Numbered from the stretch's first letter, positions 1 through 9,074 are shown. The stretch: DNA of 41,485 bases from Helicobacteraceae bacterium (GCA_031258155.1 JAIRNH010000052.1:1-41485), one strand, 5' to 3'. Notes: generated by a model from the sequence alone, not told the origin. Translations and numbers: made by a program.

Positions 1-4
1 TCAT
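1..4 (-). CDS. start codon of a gene running out of the window
   Basis: Only the ATG (complement of bases 2-4) and one further base of this gene lie in the window. It is called because a good Shine-Dalgarno sequence, AGGAGA (complement of 11-16), sits at correct spacing in front of it. Nothing can be said about the product. It lies downstream of the gene debris at 5-255 and of the efflux operon on the same strand. Confidence 0.4.
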
Positions 5-255
5 TTATATTCTCCTTAAAAGTCTATTCGTCCAAATCAAAAGTAACATTGATATCGCCGGTATTTTTAAAAACTTCAACACCCGAATCAATCCGCCCGA
101 TTTTTTGCATACCAAAACGCTCGCTATTTTACGTAATAGAAACGCCATGTTTTGTCCTAAGTTTTTCATGTTGGCTATGCCTTCCTCATCCTGCCGAACA
201 TCGCCCGGATTTGTACCGTAGGCCATGTTCCAGTAAGTGGAACCGACCGCAAGAG
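5..255 (-). pseudogene. 3' remnants of a flavodoxin-family gene and perhaps a cyclophilin-like gene
   Basis: Translated on the minus strand, bases ~250-125 give GSTYWNMAYGTNPGDV followed by DEEGIANMKNLGQNMAFLL. I recognise this as the C-terminal part of NADPH-dependent FMN reductase/flavodoxin-family proteins. The N-terminal flavodoxin fold and phosphate-binding loop are absent. The open frame extends back only into the end of the outer-membrane lipoprotein gene, with no start signal. In a second frame, bases 110-24 encode 28 residues (begins MQKIGRIDSGVEVFKN, ends GDINVTFDLDE) that resemble the last strand region of cyclophilin-like fold proteins. This second assignment is weak. I infer that two neighbouring genes lost their 5' parts in a deletion. 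Confidence 0.4.
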
Positions 256-257
256 AG

Positions 258-1643
258 TTAGTTTTCCGTATTATCAACCTTGTAGCCGCCGCCAAGCGCT
301 TTATACAGCTCTACTTGAGCGGCGATGTTTTCGGATTCCGCGCCGTTTAGGTTGAGCTGCGCGGTAAGCAGATCGGTTTCCGCGTCGATCACGGCTATAT
401 AGTCGCTGTAGCCCGCTTCGTATTGCTCTTTGGTAAGTTTCAGCGCTTGGCGCAGATATGACGCCTGCTCCTTGAGTTGCGTAAGGCGGGCGGCGGCTTG
501 CTCCCTGCGGCTTAGCGCGTCTTTTACCTCGCTGAAGGCGGTTGCCACGCTCTTTTGGTACTGCGCGATCGCGATCTCTTTCGCCGCGCGCGCCGAATCG
601 ACCTGCGCGCCAATGCGCCCGAACGAGAAAATCGGCAGATTGATCCCGATCCCAGCTCTCGCGCTTTGCGACTCGCTATCAAACAGATCGCCAAGCTCGG
701 CGCTCCCAAATCCAGCCGTCCCCGTGAGCGAAATGGAGGGCAGATATTGCGCTCTAGCCGATCCGATCGAGTAGTTAGCCGCCTTTAACTCCTCTTCGGC
801 GGCTTGAATGTCCGGACGGCGCAAGATCAGATCGCTAGGCAGATTGGCGCTTGGAAGCGCGCTGGAGGGAAATCTGCCATTAAGCTTGGCTTTTTCCTCA
901 AAAATCGCCTTAGGCGTTCGCCCAAGCAAAATAGCAAAAGCGTTCTGCGCCGCCTCTTTTTGGCGCTTAATATCGATTAGCTGCGCTCTCGTGCCGTTTA
1001 GATTCGCCGCTACCTGACTTAGGATCAGCTCGGTTAGCGCTCCCGCTTTGGCTTGCGATTTTCTAAGCGCGTAGGCTCGCTCTTTGCCCTGCAACATCTC
1101 CTCTATATCGCGCTCGTTGTAGGTCAGCGCGAGCAGAGCGTAATAACTCTCAATCGCGCCGCTGATCAGCGAAAGCCTGATCGACTCCTGCGTGGCTTGC
1201 ATAGCCAGCAGTTGCGAGAGCGCCGATTTTTTGCTATCGCCAAGCCTAGACCACAGATCAACCTCGTAACTAAGCGTTCCGCTCAAAGCGAAGCTGTCGC
1301 TATCGATAAACTTGGAGCTGTCCGTCGGATCGCGCCTCCATGCGCGAGCGCCTTCGCCCGAAGCCGAGAAATTCGGATAGCGCTGCGCCTTCGCCAACCC
1401 CAGAGCGGCGCGCGCGCGCGCCACGTTGCCCGCCGCGATCGCCAGATCGTAGTTGCGTTCTAAAGCCTCTTTTACGATCTCGTTGAGACTAGGATCGTTA
1501 AAACCCTCCCACCACGAATTGCCGATTTGCACGGCGTCGCTCGCGTTTGCGGGCAGTTCGTTTTTCGGCGCGACATAATTGGGCGCCAGCGAGCAACCGC
1601 AGAGAAAGAAAACGGTCGTCAATAATATAGAGAGGTTACGCAT
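258..1643 (-). CDS. outer-membrane efflux lipoprotein (TolC/OprM/CmeC-like, NodT family)
   Basis: This is the outer-membrane channel of a tripartite drug efflux pump, expected to extend through the periplasm as a trimer. The preferred start (complement of 1641-1643) gives a lipoprotein signal MRNLSILLTTVFFLCGC with the lipid-attachment Cys at residue 17. A start 27 bases upstream is open but would put a charged stretch before the signal. The body, about 460 residues, has the two repeated OEP domains typical of the family, including the motif SANLPSDLILRRPDIQAAEE near the middle. The start overlaps the end of the pump gene by 8 bases, so translation is probably coupled. It is the last gene of the adaptor-pump-channel operon. 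Confidence 0.93.
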   Translation of the reverse strand: MRNLSILLTTVFFLCGCSLAPNYVAPKNELPANASDAVQIGNSWWEGFNDPSLNEIVKEALERNYDLAIAAGNVARARAALGLAKAQRYPNFSASGEGARAWRRDPTDSSKFIDSDSFALSGTLSYEVDLWSRLGDSKKSALSQLLAMQATQESIRLSLISGAIESYYALLALTYNERDIEEMLQGKERAYALRKSQAKAGALTELILSQVAANLNGTRAQLIDIKRQKEAAQNAFAILLGRTPKAIFEEKAKLNGRFPSSALPSANLPSDLILRRPDIQAAEEELKAANYSIGSARAQYLPSISLTGTAGFGSAELGDLFDSESQSARAGIGINLPIFSFGRIGAQVDSARAAKEIAIAQYQKSVATAFSEVKDALSRREQAAARLTQLKEQASYLRQALKLTKEQYEAGYSDYIAVIDAETDLLTAQLNLNGAESENIAAQVELYKALGGGYKVDNTEN

Positions 1644-4600
1644 TGGCGCCCTTTTTGAACAATTTCGCAAAAAAGTCTCCTATCTTGCCCATATGGACAT
1701 AAAACAACGGGATGTAAAAGACCGCGATAAAGGTCGCGGCGAGCATACCGCCGATCACGCCCGTGCCGATCGAGTGGCGAGAGGCTTCGCCCGCGCCGGA
1801 GCTAATAGCGAGCGGCAACACGCCCAGCATAAACGCGAGCGAGGTCATAATGATCGGGCGAAATCGCAGTTTCGCCGCCTCGATCGCCGCCTCGACGTGT
1901 CCGTAACCTTCCTCGCGCTTGTTCATCGCAAACTCGATAATAAGAATGGCGTTTTTCGCCGCAAGGGCGATCAGCACCACAAGCCCTATCTGAAAATAGA
2001 TGTCGTTGTTAAGCCCTCTAAGCGCCACGGCGCAAATCGCGCCGAATACGGCAAACGGCACCGCCGCGACGACGGCAAGCGGCATTAGCCAGCGCTCGTA
2101 TAGCCCCGCTAGGATTAAAAACACCAGTATTACGCCAAATACGAAGGCTTGGATGCCCGTGCCGCTCATCGCTTTTTCCTGATAAGAGCTACCAGACCAC
2201 GCGAGCGTGTAACCTTCGGGCAATATCTTGGCGGCTATCTCCTCGATCGCCTCGATCGCCGCGCCGCTGCTGATCCCCGCTTTTGGCTCGCCCGTGATCT
2301 GCGCGCTATTGAACAGGTTGAAGCGTTGCACGACGTCCGGTCCCAACACGCGATTTACCGTTACTAGAGCGCTAAGCGGGATCATCTGACCCGTATTGGA
2401 TCGCACAAACACGTCCTCGAGATTTTCGGGGCTTTTTCTGAAATCGCCCTGCGACTGCATCATTACGCGAAAGGCGCGGGCATACATATTGAAGTCGTTG
2501 ACGTAATAGGCGCCAAACGTCGCCTGCATCGCGCCGAAGAGATCGCCTACCGATACCCCTAGCATTTTCGCCTTGTCGCGGTCAAGCTCGATCTGATATT
2601 GCGGCGTATCGACGTCGATTGTGCTTCGCACCTGCGTAAGCGACGGGTGTTGATTAGCCTCTCTGACAATCTCGTTTATATATTTCGCCAGATCGCGGAC
2701 GCCGCCGCCCGTGCGATCTTGCACGTGCATCTCGAAGCCGCCGCCAATGCTTAGCCCCATAATAGGCGGCGGGTTTATAGCGAAGATCAGCGCGTTGGGA
2801 TTGCGCATAAACTGCCCGATAAACTGCCCCGCCAACGCCTGCGAATGCTGTTCGGGTCTTGTGCGCTCCGACCAATCGATAAGGTTGATAAATCCAGCGC
2901 CCGCGCTAGGTTTAAGCGCGTTAGACATCATATCGATCCCGCTCATCAGCGTAGCGTATTGCACAAGAGGGTTTGCCGCCGCTATATCGGCGACTTCGTC
3001 CATCACCTCTTGCGTGCGCTCCAGCGACGAGGCGGGAGGCAGATTGGCGATCACCATCAAACCGCCTTTATCCTCCATTGGCACCAGCGCGCCCGGCACG
3101 CTGTCAAAGAGCCTGTAGGCGATATACATCAGCCCGATAAAGATCAGCACGAAAACCGCGCCGAAGCGCACCGTCTGACGAACCCCTTCGGAAAAATGCT
3201 GCGTAATCCACATAAACGCGCGGTTAAACAGACGAAGCGGCAGTATCGGCTCCGGATCGTGAGCGCGTAGCAGCACGCCGCACAGCGCGGGGGTAAGCGT
3301 CAGCGCCACGAAGCCGGAGATAATTACGCTAAGGACGATTGTCGTGGCAAACTGCTTATACATTTCGCCCGTGAAACCGCCCATCAGCGAGACGGGGATA
3401 AATACGGCGCACAACGTCAGCACGATCGCCACGATAGGACCCGTAACCTCGCTCATCGCTATGACCGTCGCCCGTTTGACGCTAAAATCGGGGTGCGTTC
3501 TAAGTATCCGCTCGACGTTCTCGATCACGATAATCGCGTCGTCCACCACGATCCCAATCGCCAACACCAGCGCGAAAAGCGTCAGCAGGTTGATCGAAAA
3601 ACCTAGCGCGTAAAGTCCCGCGAACGCGCCGATGATCGACACCGGCACGGCGAGCATAGGTATAAGGGTGGCGCGCCAATTTTGTAAGAAAAAGTAGATG
3701 ATTAGCATCACAAACAGAAGCGCCTCGACAATCGTTTTCATCACCTCGTTAATCGAAACGCGCACAAACTTTGTCGTGTCGTAAGGGATTACGTAACCGA
3801 TCCCTTCGGGGAAGTTCTTGCTCAGGTTTTCCATAACGGCGGCTACCGCGTCGGCGGTCTCCAGCGCGTTCGCGCCCGATTGCAAAAAGATGCCGATCGG
3901 CACGGCGGGCTGCTTGTTTTGTCTGGCGTTGAAGCTGTAGTTTTGCGCGCCTAGCTCGATCGCGGCTACGTCCTTTAGCCGCAAAAAGGTTCCGTCCGCG
4001 TTGGCTTTTATAATGATATTGCCAAAACTTTCGGGGTCGGCGAGTCGCCCTTGCGAGACGATGGTGTAGGTGTACATCGCCGCGCCGTTTTCAAGCGGCG
4101 CCTGCCCAAATTGCCCCGGCGCGTATTGCGCGTTTTGCTCGCGGACGGCGTTTATCAGATCGGTGGGCGTAAGAGAGTATTTTGCCAAGAGATCGGGGCG
4201 CAGCCAGATTCGCATAGAGTAGTCTTTGCTGCCAAAAATCATCGCGTCGCCCACGCCTTTGATCCGTTTTAGATCGTCTAGCACGTTTAATAGCGCGTAG
4301 TTGCTGATATAGATGGCGTCGTAGCGATCCGGATCGCCGCGCATAGCGATAATCTCCAGCATAGTGTTGGTGCGTTTGCGCACCGTTACGCCCTGTTGCT
4401 GCACCTCTTGGGGCAGACGGGAGATCGCGCCTTGGACGCGGTTATATACGTTGATCGTCGCGTCGTCGGGATCGGTTCCCGTTTCAAAAAAGACGCTGAT
4501 CATCACCTCGCCGCTCGCCGACGCGCTCGACTGCATATAGATCATATTCTCCACGCCGTTGATCGCCTGCTCGATAGGCGAGGCGACGGTGGCGGAAGCG

Positions 4601-4770
4601 GTCTCCGCCGACGCGCCCGGATAGCTAGTAAAGACCATAACCTGCGGCGGCACCACCTGCGGATACTCTTCGACAGGCAGGGATCGCATGGCGATCACGC
4701 CTCCAAGTACTATTATGATCGATATTACCGCCGCTAAAATCGGGCGATCGATAAAGATTTTCGAGAACAT
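1636..4770 (-). CDS. RND multidrug efflux permease (AcrB/MexB/CmeB-like, HAE1 family)
   Basis: This is an inner-membrane proton-driven pump of 1044 residues, the full length for hydrophobe/amphiphile exporters. The N-terminus FSKIFIDRPILAAVISIIIV is the usual first membrane helix. The proton-relay aspartates are seen in GIVVDDAIIVIENVER (about residue 405) and the partner lysine in AKNAILIIEFA (about residue 940). Two large periplasmic loops lie between the helix bundles, as expected. The start codon directly follows the adaptor stop (TAAATG), so the two genes are translationally coupled, and the 3' end overlaps the channel gene. Substrates cannot be read from sequence. The closest functional analogue known to me is Campylobacter CmeB. 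Confidence 0.96.
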   Translation of the reverse strand: MFSKIFIDRPILAAVISIIIVLGGVIAMRSLPVEEYPQVVPPQVMVFTSYPGASAETASATVASPIEQAINGVENMIYMQSSASASGEVMISVFFETGTDPDDATINVYNRVQGAISRLPQEVQQQGVTVRKRTNTMLEIIAMRGDPDRYDAIYISNYALLNVLDDLKRIKGVGDAMIFGSKDYSMRIWLRPDLLAKYSLTPTDLINAVREQNAQYAPGQFGQAPLENGAAMYTYTIVSQGRLADPESFGNIIIKANADGTFLRLKDVAAIELGAQNYSFNARQNKQPAVPIGIFLQSGANALETADAVAAVMENLSKNFPEGIGYVIPYDTTKFVRVSINEVMKTIVEALLFVMLIIYFFLQNWRATLIPMLAVPVSIIGAFAGLYALGFSINLLTLFALVLAIGIVVDDAIIVIENVERILRTHPDFSVKRATVIAMSEVTGPIVAIVLTLCAVFIPVSLMGGFTGEMYKQFATTIVLSVIISGFVALTLTPALCGVLLRAHDPEPILPLRLFNRAFMWITQHFSEGVRQTVRFGAVFVLIFIGLMYIAYRLFDSVPGALVPMEDKGGLMVIANLPPASSLERTQEVMDEVADIAAANPLVQYATLMSGIDMMSNALKPSAGAGFINLIDWSERTRPEQHSQALAGQFIGQFMRNPNALIFAINPPPIMGLSIGGGFEMHVQDRTGGGVRDLAKYINEIVREANQHPSLTQVRSTIDVDTPQYQIELDRDKAKMLGVSVGDLFGAMQATFGAYYVNDFNMYARAFRVMMQSQGDFRKSPENLEDVFVRSNTGQMIPLSALVTVNRVLGPDVVQRFNLFNSAQITGEPKAGISSGAAIEAIEEIAAKILPEGYTLAWSGSSYQEKAMSGTGIQAFVFGVILVFLILAGLYERWLMPLAVVAAVPFAVFGAICAVALRGLNNDIYFQIGLVVLIALAAKNAILIIEFAMNKREEGYGHVEAAIEAAKLRFRPIIMTSLAFMLGVLPLAISSGAGEASRHSIGTGVIGGMLAATFIAVFYIPLFYVHMGKIGDFFAKLFKKGANA

Positions 4771-5844
4771 TTAGAGACCTTGCTCTGGCGTTTCGATTAC
4801 GGGCGAGCCGGGGCGCAGTTTTTGCAGGTTGTTCAATATGATGCGATCGCCCTCTTTCAAGCCCGCGCTTATTATTAGGAAGCGATCGTTCTCGCCCTCT
4901 AGCGTTACGGCGCGCGTAACGGCTTTGCCGTTTTCGACCACATAAACGATCTTGCCTTCCGGCGTTTGCAACAACGCTTCCGAGGGAACGCGGAAGGCGT
5001 TCTTTCTGACGACGCCGCTTAACGCTACGCGCACAAACTGACCGGGCATAAGCTCTCCCTTGGGGTTTGGCATAACGGCGCGCGCTTTTACGCTTCCCGT
5101 ATTCATATCGATCGACGCGTCGATAAAGTCGATTTTGCCCTCGTTTGGATACTCCTCGCCGCTTTCGCTCTTGACGAGAACCTTAACGCCTACGGGATTA
5201 GCCCAGCTGCCGTTTTCGATCGCGTATTGGGTTTTAAGTTTCTCTATGTTGGCAAAGGAAAACTCCGCGTGCAGAGGATCGGTCTTGGTGATCGTCGTTA
5301 ATAGCGCGCCGGCGCTAATTAGGTTGCCCGCGTCATGTTCCGTCATGCCCGCAAAGCCGTCGATCGGCGCTTTTACGCGGGTATAGTCCAAATCCAGCGA
5401 GGCGTTTTTCAAAGCCGCCTCGGCGCTTTCGTAAGCCGCTAGAGTCGCGTCGCGATCCTTCTCGCTGATCGCGTTGCTAGAAAACAGCTGTCGCGCCCTG
5501 TTATACTCGCGGCTGGCTTGATTGAAGGCAGCCTGCGCCGCCGCTTTCGCCGCCTCATATTTGGCGGGATCGATGATAAACAAGAGCGCGTCTTTATCCA
5601 CCCGCGCGCCCTCTTTATACTCGCGGCTAAGCAGAGCGCCGCCCACTTTGGCGCGCACCTCCACAAAACCCGAACTAACAAGTTTCGCGGGATACTCCAG
5701 CGCGATAGGCAGATCGCCGCCTTGCGCCGTAACGATTTTTACCGGTATGGGCGGCATTTGCGGCGCGCCGTCTTGCGCTTTGTCTTGCTTGCCTTCGCAA
5801 CCTAGAAAAATTATACCGATCAGAACAATCAGCGCTTTTCTCAT
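4771..5844 (-). CDS. periplasmic adaptor (membrane fusion protein) of the RND pump (AcrA/MexA/CmeA-like)
   Basis: This protein connects the RND permease to the outer-membrane channel. The chosen start at 5844 gives the lipoprotein signal MRKALIVLIGIIFLGCEG with Cys at residue 15, and AGGACC lies 6-11 bases upstream. A longer frame back to 5901 would begin inside the palindromic operator, so it is rejected. The expected order is visible: a barrel-sandwich half (VEVRAKVGGALLSREYKEG), a helical hairpin rich in Ala/Gln, the second lipoyl half (LDYTRVKAPIDGFAGMTEHD) and a beta-barrel with GELMPGQFVRVAL. It is the first gene of the three-gene efflux operon and follows tetR on the same strand. Confidence 0.95.
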   Translation of the reverse strand: MRKALIVLIGIIFLGCEGKQDKAQDGAPQMPPIPVKIVTAQGGDLPIALEYPAKLVSSGFVEVRAKVGGALLSREYKEGARVDKDALLFIIDPAKYEAAKAAAQAAFNQASREYNRARQLFSSNAISEKDRDATLAAYESAEAALKNASLDLDYTRVKAPIDGFAGMTEHDAGNLISAGALLTTITKTDPLHAEFSFANIEKLKTQYAIENGSWANPVGVKVLVKSESGEEYPNEGKIDFIDASIDMNTGSVKARAVMPNPKGELMPGQFVRVALSGVVRKNAFRVPSEALLQTPEGKIVYVVENGKAVTRAVTLEGENDRFLIISAGLKEGDRIILNNLQKLRPGSPVIETPEQGL

Positions 5845-5876
5845 AATTGGTCCTTTTCTATTGTTTTCGACTCCCG

Positions 5877-5906
5877 ATAATGTGTAACAATGGTTACACA
5901 CTCAAA
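5877..5906 (-). promoter_or_regulatory. efflux operon promoter with a palindromic TetR-type operator in the spacer
   Basis: Bases 5881-5900 form a perfect inverted repeat: TGTGTAAC, spacer AATG, GTTACACA. On the minus strand a -35-like TTTGAG (complement of 5901-5906) and a -10-like CATTAT (complement of 5877-5882) enclose an 18-bp spacer covering 5883-5900. The operator therefore sits between and partly over the promoter boxes, 37 bases upstream of the adaptor ATG. This is the usual layout for steric repression by a TetR protein such as CmeR or AcrR. The binding protein is inferred to be the adjacent tetR product. Confidence 0.7.
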
Positions 5907-5940
5907 GCCGCTAATCCTACCCGATCTAAACTTAAACGAA

Positions 5941-6615
5941 TTAGGCGTGAAAACCGTAAAGAAAAAAGCGCGTCGCCTCCGTAGCGAGCGCTTGCGTTTG
6001 CGACCTGTCCATAGTCTCCCACTCGCCCGTAACGATCGCGCGAATATGGCGCGATCCTTTTAGGCAGCCGACAAAGCGCATCGCCGCCACCAGCGGATCG
6101 CCCTCGCGGAGCAGCCCTTTTTCCTGTTGCTTTTGTATGTAGTCGGCGAGTATTTGCATATGCCCCTCGATCGCGGCTTTGGCTAACCTGCGCCCTAATT
6201 TCGCGTCGCCTTTGACTCCTTCGCTTATCAGCAAGCGGTGTATGCGCGCGGTTTTTTCGTTGAACATCAGTCCGAGAAGCTCCATCGCGAAAGCGTTTAA
6301 GCACTCCTCTAGCGGAGCGTCTTTGAAATGTTCGGCTACGCGCTCGAACTCCCGCGCAACACTTTGCATTTTATGCTCCAGCGCGGCGGCGAGCAACCCC
6401 TCTTTGCAACCAAACCACTTATAAACCGTGCTGAACGATCCGCCGCTTTTGCGGATAATTTCGCGCATGCCAACCTTGCTGAAGCCGCGATCCGCGAATT
6501 CGTCGAACGCCGCCTCCAAAAAGCGGTTGCGGTTGGGATATTGACGCTCCTCTTGACTCTCTTCCGCCCTACGCTCTTTTTTTAACTTTGAACGCAATAG
6601 TCTATCGATTATCAT
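5941..6615 (-). CDS. TetR/AcrR-family transcriptional repressor, probably of the efflux operon
   Basis: The protein has 224 residues. The DNA-binding domain lies at about residues 28-75: RFLEAAFDEFADRGF, then VGMREIIRKSGGSFSTVYKWF, a standard TetR helix-turn-helix. The C-terminal ~150 residues would form the ligand-binding and dimer part. Residues 1-27 are a highly charged extension. It lies directly upstream of the adaptor-pump-channel genes on the same strand, with a palindromic operator between, so a local repressor role is likely. The start at 6615 has only a weak AGAGAA upstream. The same frame remains open further upstream to the C15 tract, so the true N-terminus and the influence of that tract are uncertain. 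Confidence 0.88.
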   Translation of the reverse strand: MIIDRLLRSKLKKERRAEESQEERQYPNRNRFLEAAFDEFADRGFSKVGMREIIRKSGGSFSTVYKWFGCKEGLLAAALEHKMQSVAREFERVAEHFKDAPLEECLNAFAMELLGLMFNEKTARIHRLLISEGVKGDAKLGRRLAKAAIEGHMQILADYIQKQQEKGLLREGDPLVAAMRFVGCLKGSRHIRAIVTGEWETMDRSQTQALATEATRFFLYGFHA

Positions 6616-6620
6616 AGTTT

Positions 6621-6788
6621 TTAGTTCTCTTTGTAACTCGTAGATATTTTCTTGTAGTTTGCGAATCTTCCGAGCGCCGCATCCAAGAAGCGATCGCGCG
6701 GACGCCCCCCCCCCCCCCCGTTATAGGGCGCTCTTGTTAGTTGCGTTTGCTGTAGTTCAACTTTTGCCGTTTTCAAACCTTTCGCCAT
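6621..6788 (-). pseudogene. 55-codon ORF with a G15 tract and a TetR-like N-terminal fragment
   Basis: On the minus strand an ATG at 6788 opens a frame of 55 codons that reads through the homopolymer as five glycines and continues GRPRDRFLDAALGRFANY before ending at 6621. The segment RDRFLDAALGRFAN resembles helix 1 of TetR proteins and matches RNRFLEAAFDEFAD of the adjacent regulator in protein and in DNA (about 26 of 35 bases by eye). Changing the tract by +1 base would instead fuse the ORF in frame to the downstream tetR gene. No convincing Shine-Dalgarno sequence is present. It may be a decayed tetR copy or a phase-variable leader. Expression is unproven. Confidence 0.35.
6705..6719. repeat. 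homopolymeric C15 (G15 on the minus strand) tract
   Basis: Fifteen consecutive C. The tract lies 90-104 bases upstream of the tetR start codon (tetR is on the minus strand). Such tracts change length by slipped-strand mispairing in Campylobacterota. Here a length change could alter the distance or frame upstream of the efflux regulator. Confidence 0.95.
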
Positions 6789-6951
6789 TTTTTCGCGGGC
6801 TCAACCCGTATCGGTCGCCTATAATACCTTAAATTCGCTATCGGCGGTTAAAAAATCGCTCTAAGGCGCGCGAACGCCGCTTTGGCGGCGCAAAAACGAA
6901 AACTCGCGCCGTTTGCCAAAACGAAAACAGACGCCTTTAACGCGACGAACG

Positions 6952-9033
6952 CTAATTTAGCGCGATTCGCGCTTGAAGCCATACCGTGCGACCGGGCTCG
7001 TTTATCCGTTTAGTTTGCTCGTAGCCCGCAACGTTCGATCCCGCTTTGCTGATAAACTCCGCGTAAGTTTTATCGAACAGGTTATCGACTCCCAGCGCGA
7101 TCTCCGCCGTTTTGTTTAAGCGGTAGCCGACGTTAAGCGACGCTATACTGAACGACTTTGAGCTTCCTATATCCTGCCCTACGATATTGCCTTGTTTCTT
7201 GGCATATCGGGTTTGAGCGTCCGCGTAACGCCACGCCGCGCCCGCCGAAAAGGTCCCGTTGTCAAAATCTAGTCCAACGCGGCTTTCAAACGGCGGAATC
7301 TGCCCCAAAGGCTTATTGTCCGAATCGTTTTCGCCGCGCGTATAGGCGAGGCTCGTCGAAACCTTGAAGCTATCGCTTAAGCGGTAATCCAAGCCCGCTT
7401 CGCCGCCAAACGTCGTAGCGTCGATATTGCGCGCGATGCTTCTTGTGGCGGCGTCGATCAAAATATAGTCCGTAGCTTTGTTGTAAAACGTCGAAACAAA
7501 GGTTTGCAGCCGATCGGATTTGTAGGTAAAACCAATATCAAACTGATTGGTTTTTTCGGGATCTATCTCGTTAAAAGCGGCGTAATTCGAGGCGATCTTT
7601 TCGCTCTGCTTAATGACCTCCCAAAAATCGGGCGCCCTTTCGCTATGCCCAAACCCCGCGTAAGCCAAGCCGTTATCCAACACGCCAAACTCGTAGCGGA
7701 TAAAGCCCGCAAATAGCGTTTCGTCTCGCTTTTTGCCCGCGGCGACGAGCGCGTTTTCTTTGCCCTCCGCTTCCCAAGCGTCGGCGCGCGCTCCGACAAT
7801 CAGTTTATTCTCCGCGTCCGCTTGCCAAGCAAGCTCGCCGAATAGTCCGTAGTCTTTGAATAGGACGTTCTTGGCGAACTTATTTTTATCGTAAGGGTTC
7901 ATAGCCGATCCCTGCGGAGCGCCGCTTCGACCTCTATGCAGATTGACCTCCATATCCGCGCCCGCTATCAGCGAAAGCGAGTCGGCGGGCAAAAAGGTAA
8001 GCTCCAGCCGTCCGCCTTCGGTTTTGCGATCGGGGTTGGAAACCATACCCATACCAGAGTTCGGACGCATACTGAAATTGTCCATAATATGATCGATGTA
8101 GTTATGGTAGGCTTGGGCTTTGATCTCGTATAGCGTTTTGCCTATTTCGGATTTATCGAATTTGATCGCGTAGTTTTCGCGATCGAACGCGCCTCCGTCC
8201 ATGCCGCGATCGGCGTAAGCCGCGACCGCTTCGCTTCTTATGCCCGAAACCTCTAAGAGCGTATTTCTATCCGGCGTCCAGCCCAAAGCCGCGCTTACGC
8301 TTTCGCGCTCGTATTTTGAATGAACCTTTTCGCCGTCGCCGTCCTCGTAATCGCCCGATTTGGCGAAGCTATAAACGCTTTGGACGTATAAATCGGAATT
8401 GCCCGCTTTAATATCCGCGTATTGATCAAGGCGATCAAAACTTGCCGCCGTTAGCGCCAACGTAGCTTTCGCGCCCGCGCGCGCTCCAAACTCGTCGCGT
8501 TTTCGCTCGAACAACACCGAACCTGCCGAGGCGCCGGAGCCGTAGATAACGCTTTGCGGACCTTTTAGCAACGTTACTCGATCGTATGATTCGGGAAAAA
8601 CGTAGGCGGTAGGCGGATCCATTCGCCCGCCGCAACCGCCAAGTATATGCGCGCCGTCAAGCAGTATATTTAAGCGGGACGCCGCCGCGCCGCGAAACAT
8701 CGGATCGCCGTCCGTGCCGCCCTTGCGGGTTACGCTCACGCCGGGGATGTTTTTAAGAAAGCTCGCGCCGTCGTTTGCGGGCAGAGGCTGCTGCGGTTTT
8801 TTGGGATCTAGGCTAACCTCCAGCGCTTTGTTTGCCGTCGGCGCGGTAATAACGATCGGCTCGAACGATACGACCGAGGCGTTACGATCCGCGCCGTCGC
8901 CGATTGACTCGTTTTGATCGATATGCCCTTCATGATGCGCCTGCGCCGAAGAGGCAAAAAGCGCCGCCAACGCGACCGAGTAAGATATTTTTCGCGCAAA
9001 GATCGCGCTAAACGCGAATGTTGTCGAATGCAT
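6952..9033 (-). CDS. TonB-dependent copper receptor (OprC/NosA-like)
   Basis: Outer-membrane beta-barrel receptor of 693 residues. A Sec signal ends at AQA (residue 32) and is followed by HHEGH, a metal-binding-like stretch. A TonB-box-like segment (EPIVITA, ~58-64), a plug domain (PGVSVTRKGGTDGDPMFRG, then LLDGAHILGGCGGRMDPPTA) and a C-terminal barrel ending in a typical aromatic/Asn strand follow. The copper-site pattern known from Pseudomonas OprC, CxxxM and HxM, is seen as Cys134-Met138 and His315-Met317, at positions close to those in OprC. AGGAG lies just before the start. It stands alone, divergent from polA. Copper acquisition is the likely role, although related receptors may accept other metals. 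Confidence 0.88.
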   Translation of the reverse strand: MHSTTFAFSAIFARKISYSVALAALFASSAQAHHEGHIDQNESIGDGADRNASVVSFEPIVITAPTANKALEVSLDPKKPQQPLPANDGASFLKNIPGVSVTRKGGTDGDPMFRGAAASRLNILLDGAHILGGCGGRMDPPTAYVFPESYDRVTLLKGPQSVIYGSGASAGSVLFERKRDEFGARAGAKATLALTAASFDRLDQYADIKAGNSDLYVQSVYSFAKSGDYEDGDGEKVHSKYERESVSAALGWTPDRNTLLEVSGIRSEAVAAYADRGMDGGAFDRENYAIKFDKSEIGKTLYEIKAQAYHNYIDHIMDNFSMRPNSGMGMVSNPDRKTEGGRLELTFLPADSLSLIAGADMEVNLHRGRSGAPQGSAMNPYDKNKFAKNVLFKDYGLFGELAWQADAENKLIVGARADAWEAEGKENALVAAGKKRDETLFAGFIRYEFGVLDNGLAYAGFGHSERAPDFWEVIKQSEKIASNYAAFNEIDPEKTNQFDIGFTYKSDRLQTFVSTFYNKATDYILIDAATRSIARNIDATTFGGEAGLDYRLSDSFKVSTSLAYTRGENDSDNKPLGQIPPFESRVGLDFDNGTFSAGAAWRYADAQTRYAKKQGNIVGQDIGSSKSFSIASLNVGYRLNKTAEIALGVDNLFDKTYAEFISKAGSNVAGYEQTKRINEPGRTVWLQARIALN

Positions 9034-9074
9034 AACAACTCCTTTTTAAGTTTGAAAGGCGTTATCATATATAG

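Noticed and set aside
1579-2088. 169-codon frame opposite the RND pump gene
   Set aside because: Antisense shadow of a strongly supported gene; composition is His/Arg-rich, as usual for such shadows.
5845-5901. Upstream extension of the adaptor gene to 5901
   Set aside because: It would start inside the operator and promoter and would bury the lipoprotein signal that starts at 5844.
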